Origin: JAQBQQ01 sp964633955
GTDB lineage: Bacteria > Patescibacteriota > Gracilibacteria > Peribacterales > Peribacteraceae
NCBI GenBank assembly: GCA_964633955.1
Contig: CAZWIA010000009.1
Span: forward strand, 1-33,506
Direction of reading: 5' to 3'
DNA length: 33,506 bases
The translations under genes were made by a program, and so were the position numbers. Of this stretch, positions 7,795 to 16,389 are shown piece after piece (the first letter of the stretch is position 1; each line of letters begins with the position of its first letter). The notes below the pieces were generated by a model, which saw only the letters and a program-made list of their open reading frames with translations, did no database searches and was not told the origin of the DNA.

Positions 7795-7815
7795 TGGCAC
7801 ACAGGAGATGTGCCA
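7795..7815. other. Perfect 7-bp inverted repeat upstream of a -10-like box
   Basis: TGGCACA (7795-7801) and TGTGCCA (7809-7815) are separated by 7 nt. The element lies between the stop of the membrane glycosyltransferase (7824) and the TACCAT box of the next gene. It could be an operator or a weak terminator; there is no T-run on the minus strand after it. Confidence 0.35.
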
Positions 7816-7823
7816 GGTCCCGT

Positions 7824-9425
7824 TCAGTCCGCTCCCGGCTCTTCCTCCCATTGGATATGATAGAGCGTGGTGGTGCCGGTGTCCGCTTCCTCCGATAGGG
7901 GCGTGAGCTTCAGCGAAGCGTGGAGAACCTGGTACAGGTGATCGTTGCGCTGCTCGGGGGAGGGAATGACTACATATTCCACACGGCGCTCGCGTAGGTA
8001 GTCCGCAATCGTCCCATTCGCTACATGCGTCAGGATCTCAGGATCGATGATGCCGGCTAGATCCTGAACGGCGCGCCCTGTGAAGAACGCCAGGCGGCCA
8101 TGGTCGCGCGCACCGATGACCGCATCCGCCGGTAGGTTCTGATTGATCCAATCAATCTGCTGCCAGAACGCGTCGCGTTGCTCTTCCGTAGTGCGGCCGG
8201 CGATGGTCATGGTGGCCGCCCATTTGGTGGTCTGGATCAGCCGCCGCTCGCCGTGCCAGGTGAGGATCAGGAGGCATGTCGTGAGAACCCATGGCAAGGC
8301 GCGCGTCCGCTTGTCTATCGCTGACCGGCCGAAGAGCAGGGCGGTGAAGATCAGGAGGAGGATCGCACCGGTGTGCACGTACCGCAGGCCGTGGAAATCC
8401 GAGAAGTACCACTGATATCCCACCAGCATGCCCCAGAAGAGCAGCAGGTAGATGGCGGTGAGGATGGCCAGTGGACGCGTTCGCTCCTGGCTCAGGCCGA
8501 ATGCCAGACCGGTGAGTGCCAACAGTGCAGAACCGGTGGCGATGGTGACGATCTGTTCCCACTGGAAGAGGTTCCAGAAGCTGATTTTCAAACGCATGAG
8601 CAGCGGAACGTTGCCATCCGGATAGCCATGGAACGCCAGTGCCAGCGCGTGGCGGCCGGCCTGGTTCACCGGAATAGGCGAACCGACGCGGATCCAGCCC
8701 CAAAACATCAGGAGAAGAAGCCCCGCGCCGCTCGCGGCGCAGAACCAGAGGAGCATGCGCCGCTTGTCGTTCCCTTGCATCGGCCACCAGGCCCACAGGG
8801 TTGCTCCCACGATGGCGGCTGCCAGGAACACGCTGTCCACGCGGACCAGGATGGCCAGACCCATGCAGACCCCGGCGCTTGCGGCTTGTGTTACGGTCCA
8901 TTCTCTGCGCGTGATAGGCAGCCAGAACGCCGCGGCGCCCAGGCAGAGCATGGTCTGGAAGACGGTCTCCATGCCGTTGATGCTGCCCAGGAACGCGTTG
9001 GCGCTCAGGTTCACCAGGATGAACGCGAGCCAGGCCGGCAGCGTGCGGTCCGTGAGCTGATAGGCGATGCGGTAAGCCAGCACGGAGAGCACGGCGCCGC
9101 AGAGCGCGCCGGCAAGCAGGGTGAGGCGCACGCCCGCATCATCGCCCAGCAAAAACCCTGCGGATGTGAGGTACGTCCACAGCGGCGCCACGCCCGTTGT
9201 GGGATGGAGGCCGTCAAACGAAAAGCCGTTTCCCAGGGCGATCTGCTTGGCCACCTGCATGGTAATGAAAGCGTCATCGATGATCCATGCCGTCATCCCC
9301 AGGACACGGAGGGGTATGAGAAAGATAAAGAACGCCTTCACGGTCGCGATCAAGAAGCTTATGAGCCACACGGCGCGTATAGAGGGCGCGAACGCCGATT
9401 CAGTTTTGCGCAAGAAGAAGATCAT
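7824..9425 (-). CDS. GT-C type membrane glycosyltransferase
   Basis: A 533-residue integral membrane protein. A first hydrophobic helix at about 20-40 is followed by IIDDAFI with adjacent aspartates D50/D51, the acidic motif that GT-C glycosyltransferases keep in the first extracytoplasmic loop. GNGFSFDGLHPTTGVAPLW after it resembles arabinofuranosyl- and mannosyltransferase-like members. About ten further hydrophobic segments follow, then a soluble C-terminal region from about residue 410 with DAVIGARDHGRLAFF. Such enzymes use polyprenyl-phosphate sugars on the outer face of the membrane. The gene is divergent from a HAD-UbiA fusion gene that may make such a donor. The start at 9425 is the only good one; there is no TANNNT box at the usual position. 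The precise sugar is unknown. Confidence 0.8.
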   Translation of the reverse strand: MIFFLRKTESAFAPSIRAVWLISFLIATVKAFFIFLIPLRVLGMTAWIIDDAFITMQVAKQIALGNGFSFDGLHPTTGVAPLWTYLTSAGFLLGDDAGVRLTLLAGALCGAVLSVLAYRIAYQLTDRTLPAWLAFILVNLSANAFLGSINGMETVFQTMLCLGAAAFWLPITRREWTVTQAASAGVCMGLAILVRVDSVFLAAAIVGATLWAWWPMQGNDKRRMLLWFCAASGAGLLLLMFWGWIRVGSPIPVNQAGRHALALAFHGYPDGNVPLLMRLKISFWNLFQWEQIVTIATGSALLALTGLAFGLSQERTRPLAILTAIYLLLFWGMLVGYQWYFSDFHGLRYVHTGAILLLIFTALLFGRSAIDKRTRALPWVLTTCLLILTWHGERRLIQTTKWAATMTIAGRTTEEQRDAFWQQIDWINQNLPADAVIGARDHGRLAFFTGRAVQDLAGIIDPEILTHVANGTIADYLRERRVEYVVIPSPEQRNDHLYQVLHASLKLTPLSEEADTGTTTLYHIQWEEEPGAD

Positions 9426-9517
9426 GTCCCGGAAGAGGAAAGAGGATGAACGTCGGCGGATCGCATGGTACCCCCTGGGCCCGCGGGCTCCCAGTGCAGT
9501 ATGCGGTCGATGGCGGG

Positions 9518-9523
9518 TATACT
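9518..9523 (+). promoter_or_regulatory. TATACT -10-like box before HAD-UbiA gene
   Basis: TATACT (five of six consensus bases) ends 7 nt before an in-frame GTG at 9531 and 16 nt before an in-frame ATG at 9540. The -35 position is poor. The geometry favours a leaderless start at 9531. Confidence 0.45.
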
Positions 9524-9530
9524 CGTGCCT

Positions 9531-10964
9531 GTGTCAGAGATGATCTCTTTACCGGTTCCCCTCTGCGTGGATCTGGACGGTTCGCTCACGCGGACGGATA
9601 CGCTGGTGGAGAACATCTTCCTGCTCCTCAGCCGGAAGCCGTGGATGTTCTTGGCCCTACCGGTCTGGCTGCTTAGAGGCAGGGCATACCTGAAGGGGCG
9701 CATCGCGGCGTTCGGATACTTCCGGGCCGATCTTCTGCCCTATCAGCAGGAATTCGTCCAATACTTACGGGCACAGCAGGAATCTGGACGCGCGCTCATC
9801 CTGGTCACGGCTGCGCCGCAGACGATCGCCCGTGCCGTGGCGGATCATCTGGGGATCTTCCAGGAGGTCATCGCCAGTTCTGGGACCGTGAACCTGGCCG
9901 GCGCTCAGAAGGAGAGGATCCTCCTGGATCGGTTCGGGAAAAGAGGGTTTGACTACGTGGGGAACGAGCCCCGCGATCTGAAGATCTGGCGCTCGGCCCG
10001 CAGGGCCATCCTGGTGAACCCTTCACGCGGTCTCATACGCCGTGCTTCAGGGGTCACTTCCGTGGAGCGGGTGTTCCAGGATCCTCCGGGAAGATTCCGG
10101 TTCCTGCTCAGGGCAATCCGCCCGCACCAGTGGGTGAAGAATATCCTCATCTTCGTCCCGCCCATCGCCGCGCACGCGATCCGTTCCCCGGCCGTTGTCA
10201 CCAGCGCCGCTCTGGGATTCATCGCCTTCAGCGCCTGCGCGTCGGCCGTGTACCTGCTGAATGATCTTGCGGACCTGTCGTCTGACCGTCAGCACGCGCT
10301 CAAGCGGTTGCGCCCGTTGGCTGCCGGCGATCTGTCGCCCGTGATAGCGGTGGCGCTCTCCTTCTTTCTTTTGGCGGCGGCGGTGGGTGTCTGCGCATTC
10401 CTGCCACCGCTCTTCGCTTTGGTCCTGGCCGTCTATTTCTGCCTCACCACGGCGTACTCGTTCCACTGTAAGCGCATGGTGCTGGTGGACGTGCTGCTTC
10501 TGGCGGGGCTCTACACCTTGCGGATCATCGCGGGACATGCGGCCACGGGCGTACGCTACTCGTTCTGGCTTCTGCTTTTCTCTCTCTTTTTCTTCCTCTC
10601 GCTGGCGCTCCTCAAGCGGTATTCGGAGCTGCTGGCGCTGGTGAAAGAGGACCGCCAGGCGGCGGCGGGAAGGGGCTACACCGTGGCGGATGCGCCGACC
10701 ATCCAGTCACTGGGTTCCGCCAGCGCGTACCTGTCCGTGCTGGTTCTGGCGCTCTACCTCAATACGCAGGACGTGACGCTTCTCTACCGTCATCCGGCCT
10801 ATCTCTGGCTCATCCTGCCATTCGTCTTGTACTGGGTGAGCCGCGTGTGGATCCTGGCGCACCGGAACCGGGTCCATGAAGATCCGATCGTCTTTGCTCT
10901 AAGAGATCTGCTGAGCTACGTCATTGGCATCCTCATCATGGTGATCATGTTTTTGGCGACGTAG
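9531..10964 (+). CDS. HAD phosphatase-UbiA prenyltransferase fusion (decaprenyl-phosphate phosphoribosyltransferase-like)
   Basis: A 477-residue two-domain protein. The N-terminal HAD phosphatase domain has CVDLDGSLTRTDT with D14 and D16 as motif I, LVTAAP as motif II, and YVGNEPRDLKIW as the motif III/IV region. The C-terminal part is a UbiA-family membrane prenyltransferase with RPHQWVKNILIFVPP, the Mg-binding NDLADLSSD near residue 244, KRLRPLAAGDLS, and the second motif DVLLLAGLYTLRIIAG. About eight hydrophobic segments follow. UbiA proteins of this subgroup move a phosphoribosyl group from PRPP to polyprenyl phosphate, and a phosphatase then removes the 5-phosphate; the fusion could do both. 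The product could serve the divergent GT-C enzyme. The start is GTG 9531, or ATG 9540. The family assignment is firm; the exact substrate is inferred. Confidence 0.88.
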   Translation: MSEMISLPVPLCVDLDGSLTRTDTLVENIFLLLSRKPWMFLALPVWLLRGRAYLKGRIAAFGYFRADLLPYQQEFVQYLRAQQESGRALILVTAAPQTIARAVADHLGIFQEVIASSGTVNLAGAQKERILLDRFGKRGFDYVGNEPRDLKIWRSARRAILVNPSRGLIRRASGVTSVERVFQDPPGRFRFLLRAIRPHQWVKNILIFVPPIAAHAIRSPAVVTSAALGFIAFSACASAVYLLNDLADLSSDRQHALKRLRPLAAGDLSPVIAVALSFFLLAAAVGVCAFLPPLFALVLAVYFCLTTAYSFHCKRMVLVDVLLLAGLYTLRIIAGHAATGVRYSFWLLLFSLFFFLSLALLKRYSELLALVKEDRQAAAGRGYTVADAPTIQSLGSASAYLSVLVLALYLNTQDVTLLYRHPAYLWLILPFVLYWVSRVWILAHRNRVHEDPIVFALRDLLSYVIGILIMVIMFLAT

Positions 10965-10995
10965 GGGATCCTCTTTCGCCTTCCTTGGTACCAGC

Positions 10996-12324
10996 TCATG
11001 AGCCCTCTTTCCGCCGCTGGAAGTACAGGTCCACAAAGAGGAGCAGCGTGCTCATGTGGAAAAGGTTGAACGCGATCGCCATGGCGGCCATGGGCGCAAG
11101 GTGATCCTTGAGGAACCAGTACGCACCCAGGGAGAGCACCACTCCTAAGAGATTGCTGATGATGTTGACCCACACACGCCGCGCGATCCTGAGGAGCGGC
11201 AGGGAGACCACATGCACGGAGCCGATGATGTTCATCGGAAGCAGGATGAGGAGCGGCAGGATGCTGGATGCGTAGCTCTGGCCGTACACGGCGGGGATGA
11301 GCGCCGGGAGGACGATGGCGCAGCCAAGTGTGATGAGCGTGCTGAGCCCGAGGGAAACCACCAGGACCTTCTTGAGCGCCCCCCGGAGATTTGCCCGGTC
11401 CTGTGCGGCGATCTTGGGGATGCTGAAGGCGGTCATGCGGGAGATGCTCGGCATGATCAGGCTGGCGGGCAGGGTAGCCAGCCGGAACGCCAGGCGGAAG
11501 GATCCCACCGTTTCCACCGCGGTGGTGGCGTTGAGCAGGATAAAGAAGAGGTTGGGGTACAGGTTCTTCCCTACTGTCTGGTCCACGCCGATCCACAGGC
11601 CCTCGCGGACGTACATGCGGAAGTTCTCGATCTTCCCCATACGGAAGAGTTCTGCGAAACTGGGGAGCCCCAGATCCCTGGCGTGGATAACGTAGATGCG
11701 TATGAGAAAGGGAAGCATCATTGCGGTGGTGAGCAGGATGCCTAGGAGCATGCCCCACAGCCCCCAGCCCAGCAGGATGAAGACGGTGGACAGGGTGAGC
11801 TGCAGGCCGTCCCGGATGTTATCGATCGCGGCGATGGTGGGGATCCGCTTCTTGAGCTGCAGGACCATGGCAGTGAGCGCAGCCGGAAACTGCAGCATGG
11901 CGTTCAGCAGGAGCAGTCGGCCGTAGTGGCCGATCATGGCGTCCCCCTGGCTGAGCAGCGCCAGCTGCGGCGCAAGGAGGAAGATGAGCACGTACAGGCA
12001 GTTCGCAAATAGACTGATGCGCACGCAATACCGCAGGACGGACGCTGCCATGCGCAAGTCCTTCTTTCCCATGGCTTCCGCGAAAAACGTAGATGTCACC
12101 GTGGATTGGCCATATGCCGTAACGATGCCGGCCAGTCCCACGAATGCACTCACCACCGCTAGCTCGCCGAACTGGGTACGGCCAAGCATACGCGCATAGA
12201 CCACGGAGGCGACGAATGCGATGAGCGTCTGGAAGAGAGATCCGATCTGAAACGCAGCAACTCCCTGCACGAAGGGAAGCTTGGTGATACGTCTGAGCCA
12301 GTGGAGGTCTTTCCCGTAGAGCAT
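10996..12324 (-). CDS. Wzx-like polysaccharide flippase (MOP superfamily)
   Basis: A 442-residue polytopic protein with about a dozen hydrophobic segments. The N-terminal half, with VQGVAAFQIGSLFQTLIAFV and VYARMLGRTQFGELAVVSAF, is characteristic of the polysaccharide_synt/Wzx family. Its likely role is to move undecaprenyl-diphosphate-linked repeat units or similar lipid-linked glycans across the cytoplasmic membrane. The frame starts at a GTG at 12372, but the ATG at 12324 gives the usual short cytoplasmic N-terminus (MLYGKDLHWLRRI). No TANNNT box stands 6 nt before either. It converges on the HAD-UbiA gene with a 31-nt gap and lies downstream of asnB, from which 101 nt separate it. I saw no Wzy-like polymerase with certainty in the window, so Wzx may act in a pathway whose polymerase is elsewhere or is one of the membrane proteins here. 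Confidence 0.87.
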   Translation of the reverse strand: MLYGKDLHWLRRITKLPFVQGVAAFQIGSLFQTLIAFVASVVYARMLGRTQFGELAVVSAFVGLAGIVTAYGQSTVTSTFFAEAMGKKDLRMAASVLRYCVRISLFANCLYVLIFLLAPQLALLSQGDAMIGHYGRLLLLNAMLQFPAALTAMVLQLKKRIPTIAAIDNIRDGLQLTLSTVFILLGWGLWGMLLGILLTTAMMLPFLIRIYVIHARDLGLPSFAELFRMGKIENFRMYVREGLWIGVDQTVGKNLYPNLFFILLNATTAVETVGSFRLAFRLATLPASLIMPSISRMTAFSIPKIAAQDRANLRGALKKVLVVSLGLSTLITLGCAIVLPALIPAVYGQSYASSILPLLILLPMNIIGSVHVVSLPLLRIARRVWVNIISNLLGVVLSLGAYWFLKDHLAPMAAMAIAFNLFHMSTLLLFVDLYFQRRKEGS

Positions 12325-12409
12325 GGCGAAACGGCGGCGGGGCAAGAGTACAGCACCTCCCCCTGTTTCCACGAATGGTGCATCGCGTTCCCACGAGGCC
12401 AGATAATCC

Positions 12410-12422
12410 CCGCTACGAGCGG
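12410..12422. terminator. Short 5-bp stem-loop after asnB
   Basis: CCGCT (12410-12414), a 3-nt loop and AGCGG (12418-12422) lie just past the asnB TAG stop on the minus strand. There is no T-run, so termination is only a weak possibility. Confidence 0.25.
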
Positions 12423-12425
12423 TTT

Positions 12426-14249
12426 CTACGGATGCGCGTCATAGACCGTGTCAAACCAGGCAGCCAGCTGGATCACGCCCTGCAGCACGTGCAAGTGATA
12501 GCCGCGGCGCCCCCGGTGCTCTTGGTAGAGCTGCGCGATGACGTCCGTATCCAGATATTCGCGGATGCGCGGCTGTTCCAGAGCTTCTTCTACCAACGGT
12601 CCCGCCTCCCGCCGCAGCCACTTGGCGAGCGGTGGATAGAACGATGCTTTCTTTAGGGTGAACAGGTGATCCGGCAGGATGTTGCGGTATGTGTCTTTGA
12701 GCAGAGTCTTGGTGTGGCGTAGTCCCACGTGCCAATCGGAGGGCGTGGCGTGCGCGGCGGCGATGACGCGCGGATCCAAAAATGGCACGCGGCCCTCCAC
12801 GCCGCTGGCCATGGTGGTGGCATCTGTGAGCCGGAGGGATTCGTCCACCAGCCATAGGCCGCGATCGAACTCCATGAAGGCGCGGACGGGATCGGTAGCA
12901 TTCAGGGATTCGAACCGACCGGCGAACAAGGATGGAGTGGCGCGTGGGTCATACCAGCCGCCTCGCACTATCCTTTTCACCTCCTCTTCCGGTCGGGAGA
13001 GCAGTCGCAGCGCCAGGTCCGGTCCGGGCTGGAGACGCAGCACGTCCGCCGGATGGCCAGACAATCTTCCGGCTGCAGCGCGGACGGACGGTGGAAGCAT
13101 CCGCAGGCGGTGCAGGATGTGCGCGATGCGGTACCGTGGATAGCCGCCAAAGAGCTCATCCCCGCCGGCGCCCGTGAGCACCACGTCCGCGGATTTCTTC
13201 GCATGTTGGGACAGGAGGACTTGCGCCGGGGAAACGGTATCGGCGTTCGGCTGATCCAGCGCGCGAGCGGTGTCCCGGTAGAGATCGCGGAAGCCTTCCG
13301 CTGTGAGCAGTACTTCCGTGTGATCCGTTCCGTAGTGTCTGGCTGTGCGCTTGGCCAAGTCCGCATCGGTATTGAACCGGGCGGCGCCTTCCTGCTCCGT
13401 TGCCTCAAAGCGCACGGTGAACGTCTTCACTGGGCCGGAGACATGGTTGGCCATGTGGTGCAGTATGATGGAGGAATCCATGCCGCCGCTTACGTAGATG
13501 CCGATCGGCCTATCCGAGACAAGGTGATCGCGCACGCACGTGTCCATCAATGCGGGGAACTGTTCCCGGAATTCGCTCCTGCTGCGATAGCGCGGCGTCT
13601 CCACCGGCGTCGTTAATGCTTCACGCTGTGTCATGCCGTCTTTCCATATTAAGATGGTTCCCGGCGCCAGGGATTCGATTCCTTCGCAGAGCGTCTTTGG
13701 TCCTGGAACGTACTGCAGATGCAGGTAGCGCGAGAGGGAGGTGAGATCGATGTTCGGTTTTTCCGGCAGCGCCGCCATGAGCGCGCGCATCTCCGAGGCA
13801 AAGTGGAGCTCGTTGTTCGGAAACGAGACGTACAGTGGCTTGATTCCGCTGGGATCCCGCACTACGTACCATGTGCGCTTCTCCACGTCGTACAGGCCAA
13901 AGGCGAACATGCCGATGAGGCGTTTCACGAAGCCGATTCCCTCACGGTCATACAGATGAAGGAGCACTTCCGTATCCGTACCGGTCTTGCACTGCAGGCC
14001 GAACTTCTCCTTGAGCTGCCGGTAGTTGAAGATCTCTCCGTTGAACACGATCACGACTGTCTTCCGGTCGTTCCACATGGGCTGGCCGCCTTCCGGACGG
14101 GGATCCAGGATGGCCAGACGCGCATGGCCAAGCGTGGCGCCTTCCGTGACGTCCACGGCGATGCCGTCCGGTCCGCGGTGCCTGAGAGCTGCCACCACGC
14201 GTTCCATCCGCTGCCGATCCTGTCCGGCGAAGCCGGCAATGCCGCACAT
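12426..14249 (-). CDS. asnB: Asparagine synthase-like glutamine amidotransferase
   Basis: A 607-residue two-domain protein of normal AsnB length. MCGIAGFAG gives the N-terminal nucleophile Cys2 of class II glutamine amidotransferases, with NGEIFNYRQL at 70-79 and the glutamine-binding TDTE at 91-94. The synthetase domain has the PP-loop SGGMDSS at 254-260 and GAGGDELFGGYPRY at 360-373. Family members take ammonia from glutamine and use ATP to amidate a carboxylate. In surface-glycan clusters AsnB-like enzymes (such as WbpS types) are thought to amidate uronic acid residues. The TviB-type dehydrogenase in this window would provide such a carboxylate, so glycan amidation is likely, but real asparagine synthesis cannot be excluded. 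TATACT sits 6 nt before the ATG. Confidence 0.92.
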   Translation of the reverse strand: MCGIAGFAGQDRQRMERVVAALRHRGPDGIAVDVTEGATLGHARLAILDPRPEGGQPMWNDRKTVVIVFNGEIFNYRQLKEKFGLQCKTGTDTEVLLHLYDREGIGFVKRLIGMFAFGLYDVEKRTWYVVRDPSGIKPLYVSFPNNELHFASEMRALMAALPEKPNIDLTSLSRYLHLQYVPGPKTLCEGIESLAPGTILIWKDGMTQREALTTPVETPRYRSRSEFREQFPALMDTCVRDHLVSDRPIGIYVSGGMDSSIILHHMANHVSGPVKTFTVRFEATEQEGAARFNTDADLAKRTARHYGTDHTEVLLTAEGFRDLYRDTARALDQPNADTVSPAQVLLSQHAKKSADVVLTGAGGDELFGGYPRYRIAHILHRLRMLPPSVRAAAGRLSGHPADVLRLQPGPDLALRLLSRPEEEVKRIVRGGWYDPRATPSLFAGRFESLNATDPVRAFMEFDRGLWLVDESLRLTDATTMASGVEGRVPFLDPRVIAAAHATPSDWHVGLRHTKTLLKDTYRNILPDHLFTLKKASFYPPLAKWLRREAGPLVEEALEQPRIREYLDTDVIAQLYQEHRGRRGYHLHVLQGVIQLAAWFDTVYDAHP

Positions 14250-14255
14250 GCCGGG

Positions 14256-14261
14256 AGTATA
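14256..14261 (-). promoter_or_regulatory. TATACT -10-like box before asnB ATG
   Basis: TATACT (14261-14256, minus) matches five of six -10 consensus bases and is followed by exactly 6 nt and the ATG at 14249. The -35 is poor. Leaderless initiation is likely. Confidence 0.5.
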
Positions 14262-14330
14262 GCGCCTGGCTCCCGCCCGCCTATCCTTTGGGTCCGTCTC
14301 TTCTGCTGGGAATCCTCCTATCGGCTCCGC

Positions 14331-15470
14331 TTACGAGAGTATGTACGGATGGGGAATCGAAGCGATGCCGATCGCGGCTATGCAGCTGATGACGATGAGA
14401 ATCACTGAGAGGCTCCGTTCGATCCAGGTATCGTTCGCGGCCGCGTACAGGGCGTAGACCGGATAGATGGGCGTCACCACGCGGCCGATGCTGGTGATGG
14501 CGCCCCACATGTGCTCATCCATGATGAGCATGGTGAAACAGAGGCCGCTCAAAAGGAAGCATCGGAACCCGATCTGCCAGCGCTTCTCTATCCATTCCTT
14601 GCCCAGGGCCGCGGCAAGGGGCAATACGAAGAGCATCAGTGCGAGCGACGAGAGAAGATAGGGATGGGCGTTGTCCATCAACCGCGTGATCACGGAGATC
14701 GGACCGCCAAAGGGGTAAGTCACAATGTTGCTGTTGGCCTGGAAGCCCGCCGCGCCCAGGCGTAGATCCAGAAAATACTGCCAGCCGATGAAGAGGACGA
14801 TCGGGATGACAAGCAGGGCGGCGTCCCGCCACTGCCGTTTCCAGAGCACCCACAGGAAGAGCAGACCGATGAGGAACACGGTGGTCTCGCGCGCCAGGAG
14901 CGAGAGCATGAGAGCGGCCAGGGATCCCGCGGTCAGCCGCTGGCCGCGTTTCTGCCATACGGTGAAGAACACCACCATAAAAAAGAGACTGAGCGGTTCT
15001 GTGAGCGTATACAGGATGCCCACCAGCACGGCCGGATTCAGGATGGCGGAGAGGGAATGCAGGACGCGTCCGCCCGTAAGCCGCAGCATGAGGATGAGCG
15101 TCCCGATCGCGCAGGCTAGGTTCACCAGCAGGAGGGCGTGCGGGAAGAGCGGCTCATGGCCTGCGGTGAGCGTGAAAACGATCAGCGGCAGCAGGATGCG
15201 CTGGAACCGGTACGGGGAATCCAGGGTGATCTCTCCGCCCAGGAAGAGCTTAGAGATATCTCGCGCCACCTGGTAGTAGAGCATCCCGTCATACGCCGCG
15301 TCCGTATACAGCACCACGCCGCCCGGCACGTCGTTCATCCGTCCGAACGGGACGTCCATGTGCAGCAATCCGCTCACGCGGCCTTCATAATGGCTGACGC
15401 CCAGGGCAACCAGAAGCAGCAGTCCGATCGCTGAGAGGATCACCGACAGGCGTGAAGGGGACAGGATCAT
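14331..15470 (-). CDS. Multipass membrane protein, possible GT-C-like glycosyltransferase
   Basis: A 379-residue protein made mostly of hydrophobic segments, about nine to ten in number. After the first helix lies a loop with VLYTDAAYDGMLYYQVARD and YRFQRILLP, features seen in uncharacterised membrane proteins of surface glycopolymer clusters and reminiscent of GT-C mannosyltransferase-like folds, where an acidic residue in the first loop is catalytic. LARETTVFLIGLLFLW in the centre is also common in such proteins. The ATG at 15470 is chosen over a TTG at 15485. It sits between asnB and a TylF-type methyltransferase gene on the same strand. Alternatives are a Wzy-like polymerase or an accessory protein. 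Membrane nature is sure; function is not. Confidence 0.7.
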   Translation of the reverse strand: MILSPSRLSVILSAIGLLLLVALGVSHYEGRVSGLLHMDVPFGRMNDVPGGVVLYTDAAYDGMLYYQVARDISKLFLGGEITLDSPYRFQRILLPLIVFTLTAGHEPLFPHALLLVNLACAIGTLILMLRLTGGRVLHSLSAILNPAVLVGILYTLTEPLSLFFMVVFFTVWQKRGQRLTAGSLAALMLSLLARETTVFLIGLLFLWVLWKRQWRDAALLVIPIVLFIGWQYFLDLRLGAAGFQANSNIVTYPFGGPISVITRLMDNAHPYLLSSLALMLFVLPLAAALGKEWIEKRWQIGFRCFLLSGLCFTMLIMDEHMWGAITSIGRVVTPIYPVYALYAAANDTWIERSLSVILIVISCIAAIGIASIPHPYILS

Positions 15471-15514
15471 CGTGCGGAGGGTCAAGCGGCTCGCAGCAGG
15501 CAGCGCGCGCTTTC

Positions 15515-16279
15515 TTAGTTGCGGATGCCCGTGACGCCGGAATAGTCGTCCCGGTGCAGGAACAGGGGGGTGTTGTGTTTCTCCAGATATTCATCGGCCG
15601 CCTTCCGGGCGCCCGCCCAGTAGCCGTAATCGTCCAAGATCAGCACTCCTCCTTGGGAAAGGCGTGGGAAGAGGTGTTCCATCTCGTGTTTGGTGGAGCT
15701 GTACCAATCTGTATCCAGACGCAGGATGGCGATGGTAGCCGGCATGGTTTGCGGAATGGTCTGCTCCACCGGCCCTTTCACGAACACGATCTGCTCCATG
15801 GGATAGCCGGTCTTCTTCATGGCCTCCTTCACGTCCTCCAGCGGACTGAAGCACCAGTCGTTGTGGTCATCGGCCTGCTGGCCTTGCCAGATCTGATCCA
15901 CCGGCGTGGCACCGGACATGATGCTGTAGTCCTCCTGCGTAGGTTCGGTCATGCCGGCGTAGGTGTCATACATGTAGAGCTTGCGGTCCGTTACGCCGAG
16001 CTTCAGCAGGGTCTTGGCCATCATCATGGAGGCGCCGCCTTTCCATACACCACATTCTACAAAATCTCCGGGGATCTCTTTCTTAATCACGTACTGGACC
16101 GCTTTGTACAAACTGTACATGCGCTCCACCTGGATCAGGGTGTATCCTCTGCAGCCTTCAAAGAGTTCGGCGAACTCCGGTCCCATGTCCTCTTTGGGGC
16201 CTTCGTGCGTCTTGATGGAGACCAATTTCACGCCGACGCGACCGGCGGATGTGGCAAGGAAATTCTTCAGGGCACGCAT
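15515..16279 (-). CDS. TylF/MycF-family O-methyltransferase
   Basis: A 254-residue SAM-dependent methyltransferase of the macrocin-O-methyltransferase (TylF) family, which O-methylates sugars with Mg2+. GDFVECGVWKGGAS at 71-84 is SAM motif I, LYMYDTYAGMTEPT at 101-114 the next strand, LRLDTDWYSST at 187-197 carries D189 and D191, and LDDYGYWAGAR begins at 215 with D216/D217, matching the metal ligands of MycF-type enzymes. Length fits the family. It probably methylates a sugar of the glycan or its nucleotide-activated precursor. It ends in TAA and begins 117 nt from the divergent rfbF. A TTGACT/TACAGT promoter is seen upstream. Confidence 0.92.
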   Translation of the reverse strand: MRALKNFLATSAGRVGVKLVSIKTHEGPKEDMGPEFAELFEGCRGYTLIQVERMYSLYKAVQYVIKKEIPGDFVECGVWKGGASMMMAKTLLKLGVTDRKLYMYDTYAGMTEPTQEDYSIMSGATPVDQIWQGQQADDHNDWCFSPLEDVKEAMKKTGYPMEQIVFVKGPVEQTIPQTMPATIAILRLDTDWYSSTKHEMEHLFPRLSQGGVLILDDYGYWAGARKAADEYLEKHNTPLFLHRDDYSGVTGIRN

Positions 16280-16288
16280 GCGGATTGC

Positions 16289-16317
16289 ACTGTAGGGGCG
16301 AGCGTTTATTGAGTCAA
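16289..16317 (-). promoter_or_regulatory. Promoter TTGACT-17-TACAGT for tylF-like gene
   Basis: On the minus strand TTGACT (16317-16312) is followed by a 17-nt spacer and TACAGT (16294-16289). The ATG at 16279 lies 9 nt after the -10, so the transcript would have almost no leader. Confidence 0.6.
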
Positions 16318-16383
16318 ACGCGCGCAGTTGCTCCGAATGTCTGATGCAACCGATAAAGCGCTGTCGATTTCAAGCGTCCATGA

Positions 16384-16389
16384 TAGCAT
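16384..16389 (+). promoter_or_regulatory. TANNNT box (TAGCAT) before rfbF ATG
   Basis: TAGCAT is followed by 6 nt and the ATG at 16396. The -35 region is weak. It faces the divergent promoter at 16289-16317 across a 116-nt intergenic region. Confidence 0.4.

Noticed and set aside
8373..9449. 358-aa plus-strand open frame opposite the GT-C gene
   Set aside because: A His/Gln/Arg/Glu-rich shadow with no domain; the minus-strand frame has the DD motif and clear membrane helices.
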